Source: Xestospongia bergquistia (Eukaryota; Porifera; Demospongiae; Haplosclerida; Petrosiidae). Taken from it: a DNA stretch of 64,000 bases. Positions 51,908 to 62,662 of the stretch are shown here, piece after piece. A program made the position numbers and the translations under genes. Within the stretch, counting starts at the first letter, position 1; each line of letters starts with the position of its first letter. The notes beneath the pieces are model-generated. The model ran no database searches. It worked only from the letters and a program-made list of their open reading frames with translations, and had not been told where the DNA came from. The stretch is from contig OZ014423.1 of assembly GCA_963965975.1 (NCBI GenBank), positions 2,542,001 through 2,606,000 on the forward strand, in the 5' to 3' direction.

Positions 51908-52260
51908 CTAATTATAGTAAACTGACTTCCATTGCTGCTCGTTCAAACTTGAAAAGGGTGACTGCTTCATAAATATTATGATGAGGTTTCTGGCAAGCTT
52001 CTTTATTTTGCTGTGCCATCCTTCAGCATTATTATCAGTGCAAAGACCCTCTTGAGTATAAACATTCCACATACGAATAGAGAAGCTGCCACCTAGCCAT
52101 GTAATTTTGAAGTGCTGATTGAAGGTATCTTTGTTGTCAAATACTGGAGAAATTTCTTTTAATCTACTCCAAGTTAACGTCACAAAAGTGGGAGGAACAA
52201 AGGCAATAGCTGTGACTTGGTGGATAAATGACTTAAAGTCATCTATAACCTAAGATTCAG
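51908..52260 (-). mobile_element. MULE-like transposase C-terminal remnant, copy A
   Basis: The minus-strand frame reads FIHQVTAIAFVPPTFV, then LWNVY-like MWNVYTQEGLCTDNNAEGWHSK. The TNN(A/x)EGWH motif is characteristic of the C-terminal part of MULE-type transposase-derived proteins. No DDE core or zinc finger is left, so it is an inactive fragment carried along in the tandem unit. Confidence 0.55.
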
Positions 52261-52477
52261 ATCCTTCTCTGAGTTCTCTTGATCTTCATTATTAAACTAA
52301 ACATGGTGTACTAATAGATTGATTGTTGTGTCAATCTGTATGATAAAAGTTAAAGGAACTTAGCCCCCCACATTGATGTAAATTGGGAGAGGTTGAAGCC
52401 TCCTTATTCCCCCCCCCCCTTTCCCACCCCAGTGCTGGGCATGCAATAGCCAATAAAATTACTTTTTTAATGGAGAG

Positions 52478-52522
52478 GCGTAGTCAGCCCCTCCTTTAAT
52501 AAACCGGAGGAGATGGCTACGC
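52478..52522. repeat. Inverted repeat upstream of RING-macro copy 2
   Basis: Arms 52478-52494 and 52506-52522 match at about 14 of 17 positions. Same element as at 47218 but imperfect; it ends 69 bp before the ATG. Confidence 0.75.
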
Positions 52523-52591
52523 AAGACTAGCATTCTTAGTACTGTAGTTATAAAACTATTTGACTCAATAAACGACATCCGGTCTTGGAGA

Positions 52592-53776
52592 ATGGTATCT
52601 GCTCCTTTCGGTCCTTTGCCTCGTAATTTTGTTGACTCTCCTCCTTCTCATTTTGAATGTCCTGTCTGTCTTCATACTTTAACTGAACCACATATTCTCT
52701 CATGTTGTGGAGTCAAGATCTGTTACTCTTGTCTTACCAAGGTTCAAGAGACAACAAAAGCATGTCCACTGTGCCGTGAACTTGAGTTTACAAACATGTT
52801 GGAGAAACAACTTCATAGAGAGATTTTAAGTTTGAAGGTTTATTGTGTGAATGCAGCATTTGGTTGCAAATGGGTGAGTGAGATACGTGATTTAGAACAG
52901 CATAATAGTGTCTGTGAGTATGCATGCTCAGTTTGTCAATATGGTTGTGGTAAATCATATCCTCTTCACTTACTGTGTGAACACGAGGAAACATGTCAAA
53001 ATCGTCCTATAGAGACAATACTTAAGGAACTCCAAGAAGAAATAACCCTTCTCAAAACAAAAATAACTACTCAGCAACAAGAGATTAATGGATTAAGAGA
53101 GAAAGTACAAGTTCTAGAAGATGTTTGCTTTCAGAGTCAAAGTTCTGGTAGTACATTCAGTGACCCTCCAGTGATGATACTTCCTGGTAATCATACGATA
53201 TCTATCAAAAAAGGTGACATTTCTGAAGAGGATGTGGATGTCATAGTTGTTGGTACTAATAGTAAACTTCAACATGGTGGAGGTATTGCTGCTGTGTTAG
53301 ATGCAGCTAGTGACTACAAGTTACAAAAATTCTCAGATGAATATGTCAGAAAACATGGTTTTGTTCCTATTGGTCATACAGCTGTCACAAAAGCTGGTGG
53401 ACGTTTAAAGTGTAAAAATATAGTTCAGGCCATTGGTCCAATTGGTAGTGCAAAGTGTGTTCCAAATGATAAGATGTGTTTAGAAATGATTTTCCAAGCT
53501 GTTTCACAGAGCTTAGCAGAAGCTGAAAAGCTGAAGGCAACATCAATTGCTTTTCCTAACTTTAGTAAGACTATTTTCATGATGAAAACTGCCATAGCTG
53601 CTGATGTAATGCTGGAAGCTATATTGAGCTACAAATTTACTACATCCAGGCTCAAACACATTTGTATTGTTTTGTATGAAGAACAAGACTATGTCATATT
53701 TGCAGATAAAATCATCTGTAGAAAAAACTTCACTCATCATTCAGTGGATAAAGAATTTATGCTGAAAACATTGTAA
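52592..53776 (+). CDS. RING/TRAF-zf/coiled-coil/macro protein, tandem copy 2
   Basis: A single exon of 394 residues with the layout of copy 1. It differs from it by A2V, S7G, P16S, I31T, two changes in the zinc-finger region (LHLLCEH for HHLLSEH), two in the linker and R to H before the macro domain. From the macro domain to the stop it is the same as copy 1 at protein level. It shares its first residues (MVSAPFGPLPRNFVDS) and its upstream flank with copy 3. This mosaic fits unequal crossing-over or gene conversion. Confidence 0.88.
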   Translation: MVSAPFGPLPRNFVDSPPSHFECPVCLHTLTEPHILSCCGVKICYSCLTKVQETTKACPLCRELEFTNMLEKQLHREILSLKVYCVNAAFGCKWVSEIRDLEQHNSVCEYACSVCQYGCGKSYPLHLLCEHEETCQNRPIETILKELQEEITLLKTKITTQQQEINGLREKVQVLEDVCFQSQSSGSTFSDPPVMILPGNHTISIKKGDISEEDVDVIVVGTNSKLQHGGGIAAVLDAASDYKLQKFSDEYVRKHGFVPIGHTAVTKAGGRLKCKNIVQAIGPIGSAKCVPNDKMCLEMIFQAVSQSLAEAEKLKATSIAFPNFSKTIFMMKTAIAADVMLEAILSYKFTTSRLKHICIVLYEEQDYVIFADKIICRKNFTHHSVDKEFMLKTL

Positions 53777-54135
53777 ATAATAGGATCTTTTAATCTTGGC
53801 TGGTAGATAGTTTTTATGCATAAATATTATATATTATTTAATCTTGACTGGTTAAGGTCATTCAATTGTTCTCCAAACATTTATGTGCATAACCAGAAAA
53901 TTTTCATATATATATATATATTATTGATAATGGTGGCTAGTAGCTATATAGGAATAAGTAAATTAAGTCTAATATTCAGACTCAAGATATAATAGCTGAT
54001 TAACAATGACCAAGTTATCACTAGTTTAATGTATAAGTTATAATTGACTTAGCCACATTTGGAGGATATAGTGATATTACACGCATGAACATATAATTAT
54101 GTTCATGAGAAAATAGAATAATGTATTACAAGGTA

Positions 54136-54830
54136 AGTTTAATAACAAAATAAAGTTGTTGCAATTCCTCCTCCAAATATGGCTGGTACTACTACCAATA
54201 ATGACATCCCTGCAAATAAACCCATCCAAGAGATACCATGGCCATTATAAAGACAGGATAACAAGAATTATCATAATGATTATATTATAGCAAAAATCAC
54301 TTTGTTGTCTGATGTTTTGTGCATATGAGAAGTCAAAAATAAAAACACCTTTGAGGCAATGTGATGTGTGATATATGTCTACAAGCTTTCATTCATGTTC
54401 ATTTGAATAGGCTACCATTCTATATGCAGTTGTTCTATATTAGTTTATGGTTATACTATTCTGTATCAATGTCATTATAGGATTATGTTTTACTATAATT
54501 ATATTAAAGGCTAAATAGGGATCATGTTTTGGTTCTCAAACTAATTTGCATGTTGTTTTCATACCTTGTGCAACCAGATGCCAATCTTGCTCCAAACAAT
54601 AAAAATACTCCTCCAATGAATGCTGTTGTATAATCAAAACCCATAACACGACCCCATGATCCTGACAAGGTAGCAAAAATAGCTCCACCTAGTAATGTTC
54701 CACTTGCATAGAAAACCTATATGGAAAATAATCAAATATATATTTTCTTTTGTCCACTAAGTGATTTTAGCAAATCCAATTATTCATACCTGCCACTAAG
54801 CATCCATTCTATGACAAAACATATTCAATT
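54136..54830 (-). pseudogene. 3' fragment of YeeE/YedE transporter gene, copy B
   Basis: Identical by eye to the fragment in unit A, with the same lost acceptor and the same TAG in exon 7. The damage therefore preceded the last duplication. Confidence 0.88.
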
Positions 54831-56118
54831 TATTTTTTTCAATTCAGACAATTAGCAGTATACTGTTGAATGCATTCTTGTGTAAATAAACAAATAAATT
54901 AATTAATATAAGGTTATACAGGTTGCATGGAGCAAATTTATTTCATCAACACAATATTGTAATTGATTATTATTGTCCAATGGAAATGACTATTTATAAA
55001 AATTTAATGTTTGACCAGTATTGATTATTTTATTCTTAGACAAAGTAAGATGCTATAAACAGTTAATTCATAGTACATTAATTAGTAATCAAACAGTATA
55101 TATATTGTGTTACTGTCAAATTACATCACCTAATTTGCTATTTACAACCAGCCATTTATAAATGTATATATATTGATTAAATCAACAAATCAGTTTTTAC
55201 AATAAATTATTCTAGATTGTAAATGAATCAATATTGATTCATTTTATATTAATTTTAACTTTATATAGAGATAATCAACATTAATGTTATATAGAGTTAA
55301 AATTAATATTTGCTTTCTAAAAGCAACTATTTAAGAAAACAGCCAATTAAAATTTGTGCTGTGTATAGAAATATTCCTATACAGTACATTTATTTGAATT
55401 GAGTGTTTTCTTAAACAGTTGATCATGTTCTTAGATTGAAAGCAATTGTTTACTTGAGATAATAAAGCAACTTCATTCCTACACAGTACATTTATTTGTT
55501 TTCTTAAACAGTAGTTCCTATGCATGCAGCACATTTATTTTAATTGAGTGTTTTCTTAAGCAGTTTTTTTAAAAAGGAAACTTTTTCTTTACTTCATAAT
55601 TAATTTATATATATCATGTTAACTGTAAGTAAACCCAAATACAATCATATACCAAATGAGTTCTCACAAAAAGTTTTGAAGGATCACTGCAAATTCTGAG
55701 GGTACATGATATATTTAGTCAGTGTAGCATTATTATTAATAGTTTCTCAAGCACTGTTAAAAATCAAATGAACTTGGGTAATCAAAGTGTGTGTCTGTAC
55801 AAATTGATATAGAAGTGATCAAATAGTGATTTTTTCTTACCTAGATTGTCAGTAGAAAATACAAAACCTCTGGAATTTCTCAAATTTTCAATTAAATTGT
55901 CTTAATTTAAGTTAATGCATATCGCTTTTGTTTTTTTGTCACTGAAAACCCATAACGTTACTGATAATTATTTATCATTCAATGAAAAGTACAAATTACC
56001 TTACTGTCCTGACAAGGTCTGAGTATATACATTATGTATAGAATAAAGAGTCATGCATATATTTCACAGCAAATTTTAGCCTCTTAACAACACTGTGCCT
56101 GCCTGACTGTTTATATGC

Positions 56119-56370
56119 ACTGTAAAAACTAAAAATGGATTGGTTGATTTAACCATTATTTAGTTATATAAGTTGCAATTGCAATCTTATTTTGTTGAAA
56201 AAGTAATCATGATACTGTTTTCATTACTAATGTACTACTGCTTATTTTATAACTACATATAACCATTAATTTCATAATATATTAGTAGTCAAAATAGTGT
56301 TATGTTTACTTTTTGCATATGCATCCTGTATAACCATGTATTAGTTAAATCAACCAATCAATTTTTACAG

Positions 56371-56371
<1 letters not shown>
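56119..56371. mobile_element. MITE-like element with inverted ends, copy B
   Basis: Same element as at 50824, carried along in unit B, followed by the same (TA)n run. Confidence 0.6.
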
Positions 56372-56404
<33 letters not shown>

Positions 56405-57202
56405 AGGTATTTCTTAATTGGTCTTTGTGTTCTACCCAAGTTCCATTGTCCTTAAAAGTAACACAATTGCAAAGTTTAAAATTTAGGACTACTCACAGAT
56501 GATCTAAACCATAGTTAAAATAATTATTTGGAGCGAAGCAAAATTTTTTACTCGTAGAACAATACAGCAAATAGTGTTGGTGATTGTGATGATGGTGGTA
56601 GTGCCAAACATTAAAAATTTCTTTTTACCTTAATAACAAGATGCATCAAGTTATGTTAAGTTCAAACAAAACACTGACTTAGTAAAGTCTCTTTGATCAA
56701 ACAAGCTGTTTTCTTAATAATGACACTGTACTTTGTTTCTAAAATATCTGTCAACTTGAGTAAGCTTAAATGAAGACAAATAGCACATACACTTGGTTGG
56801 TGGTGATTGTTACATGATCAAAGTTGAGAGGACTATGTATAGTCTAGATCTCACATAGTCATCATAGTTTCATCACTTGTGAAAAGAAGAAGGTTTAGAT
56901 ACAAATTACTATAATTCATTAGATTGACTAAACTACACTTAACACTAGGATGATTTATGGCCATTTTGTCTAATCCCAATTTGTCTAACATAATGTACTG
57001 TTCTCCCATTTCAGCTAAAATTGAAATAATCCAGATTTCAAAGAGTTTTTAAATTAATACAAAATACAATAACTCAGTGGCTGTATGTCCTAAAATGTTC
57101 AGGTAATGTATAGTCTCCTGCTTTCTATTTTCTTTTGTAGTTGAAGGTATGTTCTCAATTTTCGATACTTTCTCTTTCTTCTTTTTGGAAGCCCTCAAGC
57201 AG

Positions 57203-57555
57203 CTAATTATAGTAAACTGACTTCCATTGCTGCTCGTTCAAACTTGAAAAGGGTGACTGCTTCATAAATATTATGATGAGGTTTCTGGCAAGCTTCTTTA
57301 TTTTGCTGTGCCATCCTTCAGCATTATTATCAGTGCAAAGACCCTCTTGAGTATAAACATTCCACATACGAATAGAGAAGCTGCCACCTAGCCATGTAAT
57401 TTTGAAGTGCTGATTGAAGGTATCTTTGTTGTCAAATACTGGAGAAATTTCTTTTAATCTACTCCAAGTTAACGTCACAAAAGTGGGAGGAACAAAGGCA
57501 ATAGCTGTGACTTGGTGGATAAATGACTTAAAGTCATCTATAACCTAAGATTCAG
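57203..57555 (-). mobile_element. MULE-like transposase C-terminal remnant, copy B
   Basis: Same fragment as at 51908, with the TDNNAEGWHSK motif; inactive. Confidence 0.55.
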
Positions 57556-57772
57556 ATCCTTCTCTGAGTTCTCTTGATCTTCATTATTAAACTAAACATG
57601 GTGTACTAATAGATTGATTGTTGTGTCAATCTGTATGATAAAAGTTAAAGGAACTTAGCCCCCCACATTGATGTAAATTGGGAGAGGTTGAAGCCTCCTT
57701 ATTCCCCCCCCCCCTTTCCCACCCCAGTGCTGGGCATGCAATAGCCAATAAAATTACTTTTTTAATGGAGAG

Positions 57773-57817
57773 GCGTAGTCAGCCCCTCCTTTAATAAACC
57801 GGAGGAGATGGCTACGC
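57773..57817. repeat. Inverted repeat upstream of RING-macro copy 3
   Basis: Identical to the element at 52478, ending 69 bp before the ATG of copy 3. Confidence 0.75.
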
Positions 57818-57886
57818 AAGACTAGCATTCTTAGTACTGTAGTTATAAAACTATTTGACTCAATAAACGACATCCGGTCTTGGAGA

Positions 57887-59071
57887 ATGGTATCTGCTCC
57901 TTTCGGTCCTTTGCCTCGTAATTTTGTTGACTCTCCTCCTTCTCATTTTGAATGTCCTGTCTGTCTTCATACTTTAACTGAACCACATATTCTCTCATGT
58001 TGTGGAGTCAAGATCTGTTACTCTTGTCTTACCAAGGTTCAAGAGACAACAAAAGCATGTCCACTGTGCCGTGAACTTGAGTTTACAAACATGTTGGAGA
58101 AACAACTTCATAGAGAGATTTTAAGTTTGAAGGTTTATTGTGTGAATGCAGCATTTGGTTGCAAATGGGTGAGTGAGATACGTGATTTAGAACAGCATAA
58201 TAGTGTCTGTGAGTATGCGTGCTCAGTTTGTCAATATGGTTGTGGTAAATCATATCCTCATCACTTACTGTCTGAACACGAGGAAACATGTCAAAATCGT
58301 CCTATAGAGACAATACTTAAGGAACTCCAAGAAGAAATAACCCTTCTCAAAACAAAAATAACTACTCAGCAACAAGAGATTAATGGATTAAGAAAGAAAG
58401 TACAAGTTCTAGAAGATGTTTGCTTTCAGAGTCAAAGTTCTGGTAGTACATTCAGTAACCCTCCAGTGATGATACTTCCTGGTAATCGTACGATATCTAT
58501 CAAAAAAGGTGACATTTCTGAAGAGGATGTGGATGTCATAGTTGTTGGTACTAATAGTAAACTTCAACATGGTGGAGGTATTGCTGCTGTGTTAGATGCA
58601 GCTAGTGATTACAAGCTACAAAAATTCTCAGATGAATATGTCAGAAAACATGGTTTTGTTCCTATTGGTCATACAGCTGTCACAAAAGCTGGTGGACGTT
58701 TAAAGTGTAAAAATATAGTTCAGGCCATTGGTCCAATTGGTAGTGCAAACAGTATTCCAAGTGATAAGATGTGTTTAGAAATGATTTTCCAAGCTGTTTC
58801 AAAGAGCTTAGCAGAAGCTGAAAAGCTGAAGGCAACGTCAATTGCTTTTCCTAACTTTAGTAAGAGTGTTTTCATAATGAATACTACGATAGCTGCTGAT
58901 GTAATGCTGGAAGCTATATTGAGCTACAAATTTACTACATCCAGGCTCAAACGCATTTGTATTGTTTTATGTGAAGAACAAGACTATGTCATATTTGCAG
59001 ATAAAATCATCTGTAGAAAAACCTTCACTCATCATTCAGTGGATAAAGAATTTATGCTGAAAACATTGTAA
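57887..59071 (+). CDS. RING/TRAF-zf/coiled-coil/macro protein, tandem copy 3
   Basis: A single exon of 394 residues. The first 31 residues follow copy 2 (MVSAPFG, NFVDS, HTLTEP), the zinc-finger region follows copy 1 (HHLLSEH), and the C-terminal third has private changes (SANSIPSDKM for SAKCVPNDKM, SKSVFIMNTTIAADV for SKTIFMMKTAIAADV, RLKRICIVLCEE). It is the most diverged of the three and its 3' flank departs from units A and B soon after the stop. Predicted function is as copy 1. Confidence 0.88.
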   Translation: MVSAPFGPLPRNFVDSPPSHFECPVCLHTLTEPHILSCCGVKICYSCLTKVQETTKACPLCRELEFTNMLEKQLHREILSLKVYCVNAAFGCKWVSEIRDLEQHNSVCEYACSVCQYGCGKSYPHHLLSEHEETCQNRPIETILKELQEEITLLKTKITTQQQEINGLRKKVQVLEDVCFQSQSSGSTFSNPPVMILPGNRTISIKKGDISEEDVDVIVVGTNSKLQHGGGIAAVLDAASDYKLQKFSDEYVRKHGFVPIGHTAVTKAGGRLKCKNIVQAIGPIGSANSIPSDKMCLEMIFQAVSKSLAEAEKLKATSIAFPNFSKSVFIMNTTIAADVMLEAILSYKFTTSRLKRICIVLCEEQDYVIFADKIICRKTFTHHSVDKEFMLKTL

Positions 59072-59409
59072 ATAATAGAATCTTTTAATCTTGGCTGGTA
59101 TGCATAAATATTATAATTATATTATTTAATCTTGACTTGACAAATCACACACTAGCTCACTACATATTAAATACTATTGTACTTCCTAATATTTTAATGC
59201 TGCTACAGTTTGTATGTATTTATATTATGTAAAACTGATTTTTTATTATAATGTCTTATGCATAAATGAGGGAGCTAGTGTACACTTATCATATGGCTGC
59301 AGATATATATAATAGGTAGGAACTTATAATTATTTTAAAAACAACATGCTCAAAATCAAATATTTATCATTTACTGTGGAGGAGTCATGATCAATTATTC
59401 ACAACTCAA

Positions 59410-59560
59410 AAACGAAATGTCAAAAACGACAATTACTACTCAATAACAAAAGATTAATGGACAAAGAGAGAAGGACAAGTGTTAGAAGACATTTACTTAG
59501 AATTAAAGTCTACAGTGTTACATTCAATTATCCTCCAGTGATAACATTCCTAAAACTATT
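59410..59560 (+). pseudogene. Relic of the linker/coiled-coil part of a RING-macro gene
   Basis: The bases from AACGACAATTACTACTCAA to CCTCCAGTGATAACATTCCT follow the coding sequence of the tandem genes around 'TTQQQEINGLREKVQVLEDV...PPVMILP', with many substitutions and frameshifts. It interrupts flank sequence that is continuous in units A and B. It is the remains of a fourth copy or an inserted fragment. Confidence 0.75.
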
Positions 59561-59807
59561 AAAAATAACATTTATGTCCATAACCATAAACTTTTCATAT
59601 ACCACTGATGATGGTGGCTAGGAACTATACAGAAATGTCTATAAGGAAATTAAGTCTATTCAGACTCAATATATAATAGGTGATTAACAATGACCAACTA
59701 GTTAATTAATATATAACTTATAATTGACTTATCATAATATTGTGATATTACACACATAATTATATTCATGACAAAATAGAATAATATATAGTACAATGTA
59801 TTATTAG

Positions 59808-62279
59808 TTAGTTTAATGACAGAATTAAAGCTGTTGCAATTCCTCCTCCAAACATAGCTGGTACTACCAATAGTGACATCCCTGCAAGTAAACCCATGCC
59901 AGAGATACCATGGCCACTATAAAGAGAGAATAACAAGAATTCTCATTTCATTCACATGCTAATTGAAAGTAGTTAGTATATTACAGCTCCCAACTAGTGA
60001 GATTTATGACAATTTATAATCATATAGGACGTAATGATTATACCAATATATTGGTTACCATCTATGTAAATGTATTCATATTCTATATTGTTTATGTCAT
60101 TATAGGATTATGTTTTACTAGCTATATCAAAGGCTAAAATAGGGATCATGTTTTGGTTGCCAGACTAATTTGTATGTTGTTTTCATACCTTGTGCAACCA
60201 GATGCCAATCTTGCTCCAAACAATAAAAATACTCCTCCAATGAATGCTATTGTATAATCAAAACCCATAACACGACCCCATGATCCTGACAAGGTAGCAG
60301 AAATAGCTCCACCTAGTAATGCTCCACTTGCATAGAAAACCTATATGGAAAACAATCTAATATATACATATATTCCCCACTAATACAATAATTATTCATA
60401 CCTGCCACCAGGCATCCATTCCATGACGAAATTTATTAAAATAAGAAAAAACTCCTGTTGTTGTTGACAAACCAAATATATCCAGACCTTTGGCTATCAA
60501 TGTGCAATAAAATGAGCTTCCTCCCAAAGTATCATTTAACACAAGAACTAAAGGAATCTGAAGACTGCCAAAAAGAATTCCACTGACAATTGGACTCCAT
60601 GACAGCTGAAATAAAGGTGATATGTTGTCAGGTGAAGTCTACAAGGAAATAAGTATTATGGTTTTATTAATTTGAAGAGCAATAATTTCAGATACATACC
60701 ATCACCTCTGACCTCCAAGGAATGAGAGTATCTACTAAGACAGCCACACCTCCCAAAAATAGAGAAAACGGTACTGCCAATTTGAGGTATGGTATTGAAA
60801 GGAGCTCATCCACACTACACATACAAAAAAGATAACTTTGATTATAAAATTGTATGAACGAACAATTTCTTTCCATCATTTCTTCTTGAAGGTAAGTAAC
60901 CATGAACCACACTATAGAGCAGTGCCCCTGTCAGACAACCAGCAAATGTGAACACTAAAAATAAAGAATATGAGTAATTGTATAGTATCAAAATCTGATA
61001 AATACCTGCATGTTGTGTTCCTGTACCAACTTGTATTAGAACCATGCCAGGACACTATATCATGAATGACAAGAAGTGTTTAACAAATATTATGATAAAT
61101 TGAAAGTGAACAATATCCATAGCCTATAAGTCATATAAAGCCCATGTCACTGAAAACTACATTGAAGCAGTTATCATGTGGTCAATTCTGCTGAAACTAT
61201 ATTGAGATAGGCAAGTATATCATGTGGTCAAATCTACTGAAACTACATCAAGACAGTTATCATGCTGTGGTTAACTCTAATGAAACCACACTGAGGCAGT
61301 TATGATATTGTCAACTCTTGATCTAATATATATGCTAGGTGTATAGTAATCAATACTCCAACATAGCTAACATCGCAACTTACAGAGCCTGATAGTGTCA
61401 TTCCTACTCCAATCATTGCCCCACCAAGAATGCTTCTTAAAACAGTTTGTGACGACAAACAACTAGCAAAATTGTTGCGAGCTGAATTAAAATAACCACT
61501 TGTCTGTGGTAAATAAGAGAGAAAGGAGAAAATACCAGCACCTGTTAAGAATACTGTATGATTGCAAAATAAAGAAAAAAATTAAGTTACTTGTAGCAAC
61601 CGATGTTAAGAACATTTTCAGCATTGTATATTGAGAAAATAGCATCTGATTCCAAATCACTATTGGTACATACACTACAAAAAAAAATAGACGATAGTAA
61701 CATTTCTACTAGCCTATAACTAGATGATATCATCTAGCTATAGGCTGGGAAACCTGCATATTAGATAGCTTATGTAATTAGGTCAATGTTAGTCAAGTGG
61801 CTAAGGCTACTTGAAGTTAAGCAACATTGAATAGGAACATTTAGACTGCATGCTCAGTGTACTTGTTCACAGCTCAATCAACTGGTTTTCTTATGTAAAA
61901 CTAAATTATAATCACAAAATATATACATAGGCAGATCTACTTTTAAGGATTGTAAAAGAGTCCCCAAAGCTAGCCACAAAAGATTAGTGATGCATCCTAT
62001 ATTGATCTAGTGTACATAGCAGTTTACTATATCCTAGATAGTAGAATATATATATAAACCTGAAGTATACTACTACAAACCTTTTGCTTTCTCAGCTACT
62101 ATACCAAAAACAACTCCACATGTTATACTGATGGAACAAGCTACAAAATCTGTCTTCGTAGTTGCCATTTTATTATAACCTTTTGAACATGACATTGCAT
62201 TTACTTGACTCATCAATTTTGTTGCATTGTTTGTTGATGAAGATGAAGCAACCTCCTTTATTCCAGACAAAGTGTCCAT
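59808..62279 (-). CDS. YeeE/YedE-family sulfur-transport membrane protein
   Basis: Nine exons: 62279-62081, 61674-61591, 61541-61384, 61054-61006, 60954-about 60864, 60814-60700, 60638-60402, 60340-60189, 59916-59808. They join in frame to about 397 residues; the end of exon 5 is uncertain. The protein is very hydrophobic with many Gly-rich membrane helices. It carries the two family signatures: LGGAMIGVGMTLSGSCPGMVLIQVGTG in the first half, and GGVFLLFGARLASGCTSGHGISGMGLLAG in the second. The conserved cysteines in SGSCPG and SGCTSGH match the sulfur-relay cysteines of bacterial YeeE (TsuA), a thiosulfate importer. It is therefore probably a plasma- or organelle-membrane thiosulfate/sulfur-compound transporter. 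The multiple introns show it is a resident eukaryotic gene. A longer start at 62345 is possible. Confidence 0.85.
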
Positions 62280-62662
62280 TTTGACAGTGAATTGAGCTAT
62301 ATATCTGCACCTAACAAGAGACAATAAGAATTGCAGTACAGTCAATTTACAACACTGATCACTGAATTAAGTCCCTTGAGTATGTACTATAATTCACTTT
62401 TAATTTACTAGCCGATAGTACGTTATAAAGACTTTGTAAGCTGAGTTTATATTATTCATACCAATATTCATTTGATCAGGTAGCATCACGTAGTTGTCAC
62501 ACAAACGTTATCTGTTTATGTAAAGTTCTATAATTGTATTTTGGATCAGGTACCGTCACGTAGACTCCCCCTTCCCCGTCTGGATAAAATTCGAAGTGGG
62601 CGTGGCAGTCCAATGCATAGATTATGTGGTCACGTAGTCAACACGTAGCTGTCTCTTGGCAA
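62280..62662. promoter_or_regulatory. Shared upstream region with repeated CACGTAG boxes
   Basis: GATCAGGTANCRTCACGTAG occurs at 62474-62493 and again at 62544-62563, exactly 70 bp apart. Two further CACGTAG sites lie at 62631-62637 and 62642-62648. The region lies between the transporter start and a rightward ORF and is likely a bidirectional promoter. The binding factor is unknown. Confidence 0.55.

Larger units (their letters stand above)
47297..52591 (+). repeat. Tandem unit A, 5,295 bp
   Basis: The sequence from the ATG of copy 1 to the ATG of copy 2 recurs in unit B with very few differences, for example TTTTGAGCG at 51233 against TTTGGAGCG at 56528. Contents: RING-macro gene, dead transporter fragment, MITE-like element with a (TA)n run, MULE-like remnant, hairpin promoter of the next gene. 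Confidence 0.93.
52592..57886 (+). repeat. Tandem unit B, 5,295 bp
   Basis: Same length and content as unit A, from the ATG of copy 2 to the ATG of copy 3. Confidence 0.93.

Noticed and set aside
52405-52425. Poly-C tract, also at about 57703
   Set aside because: Simple sequence; no G-quadruplex pattern of four separated runs and no clear function.
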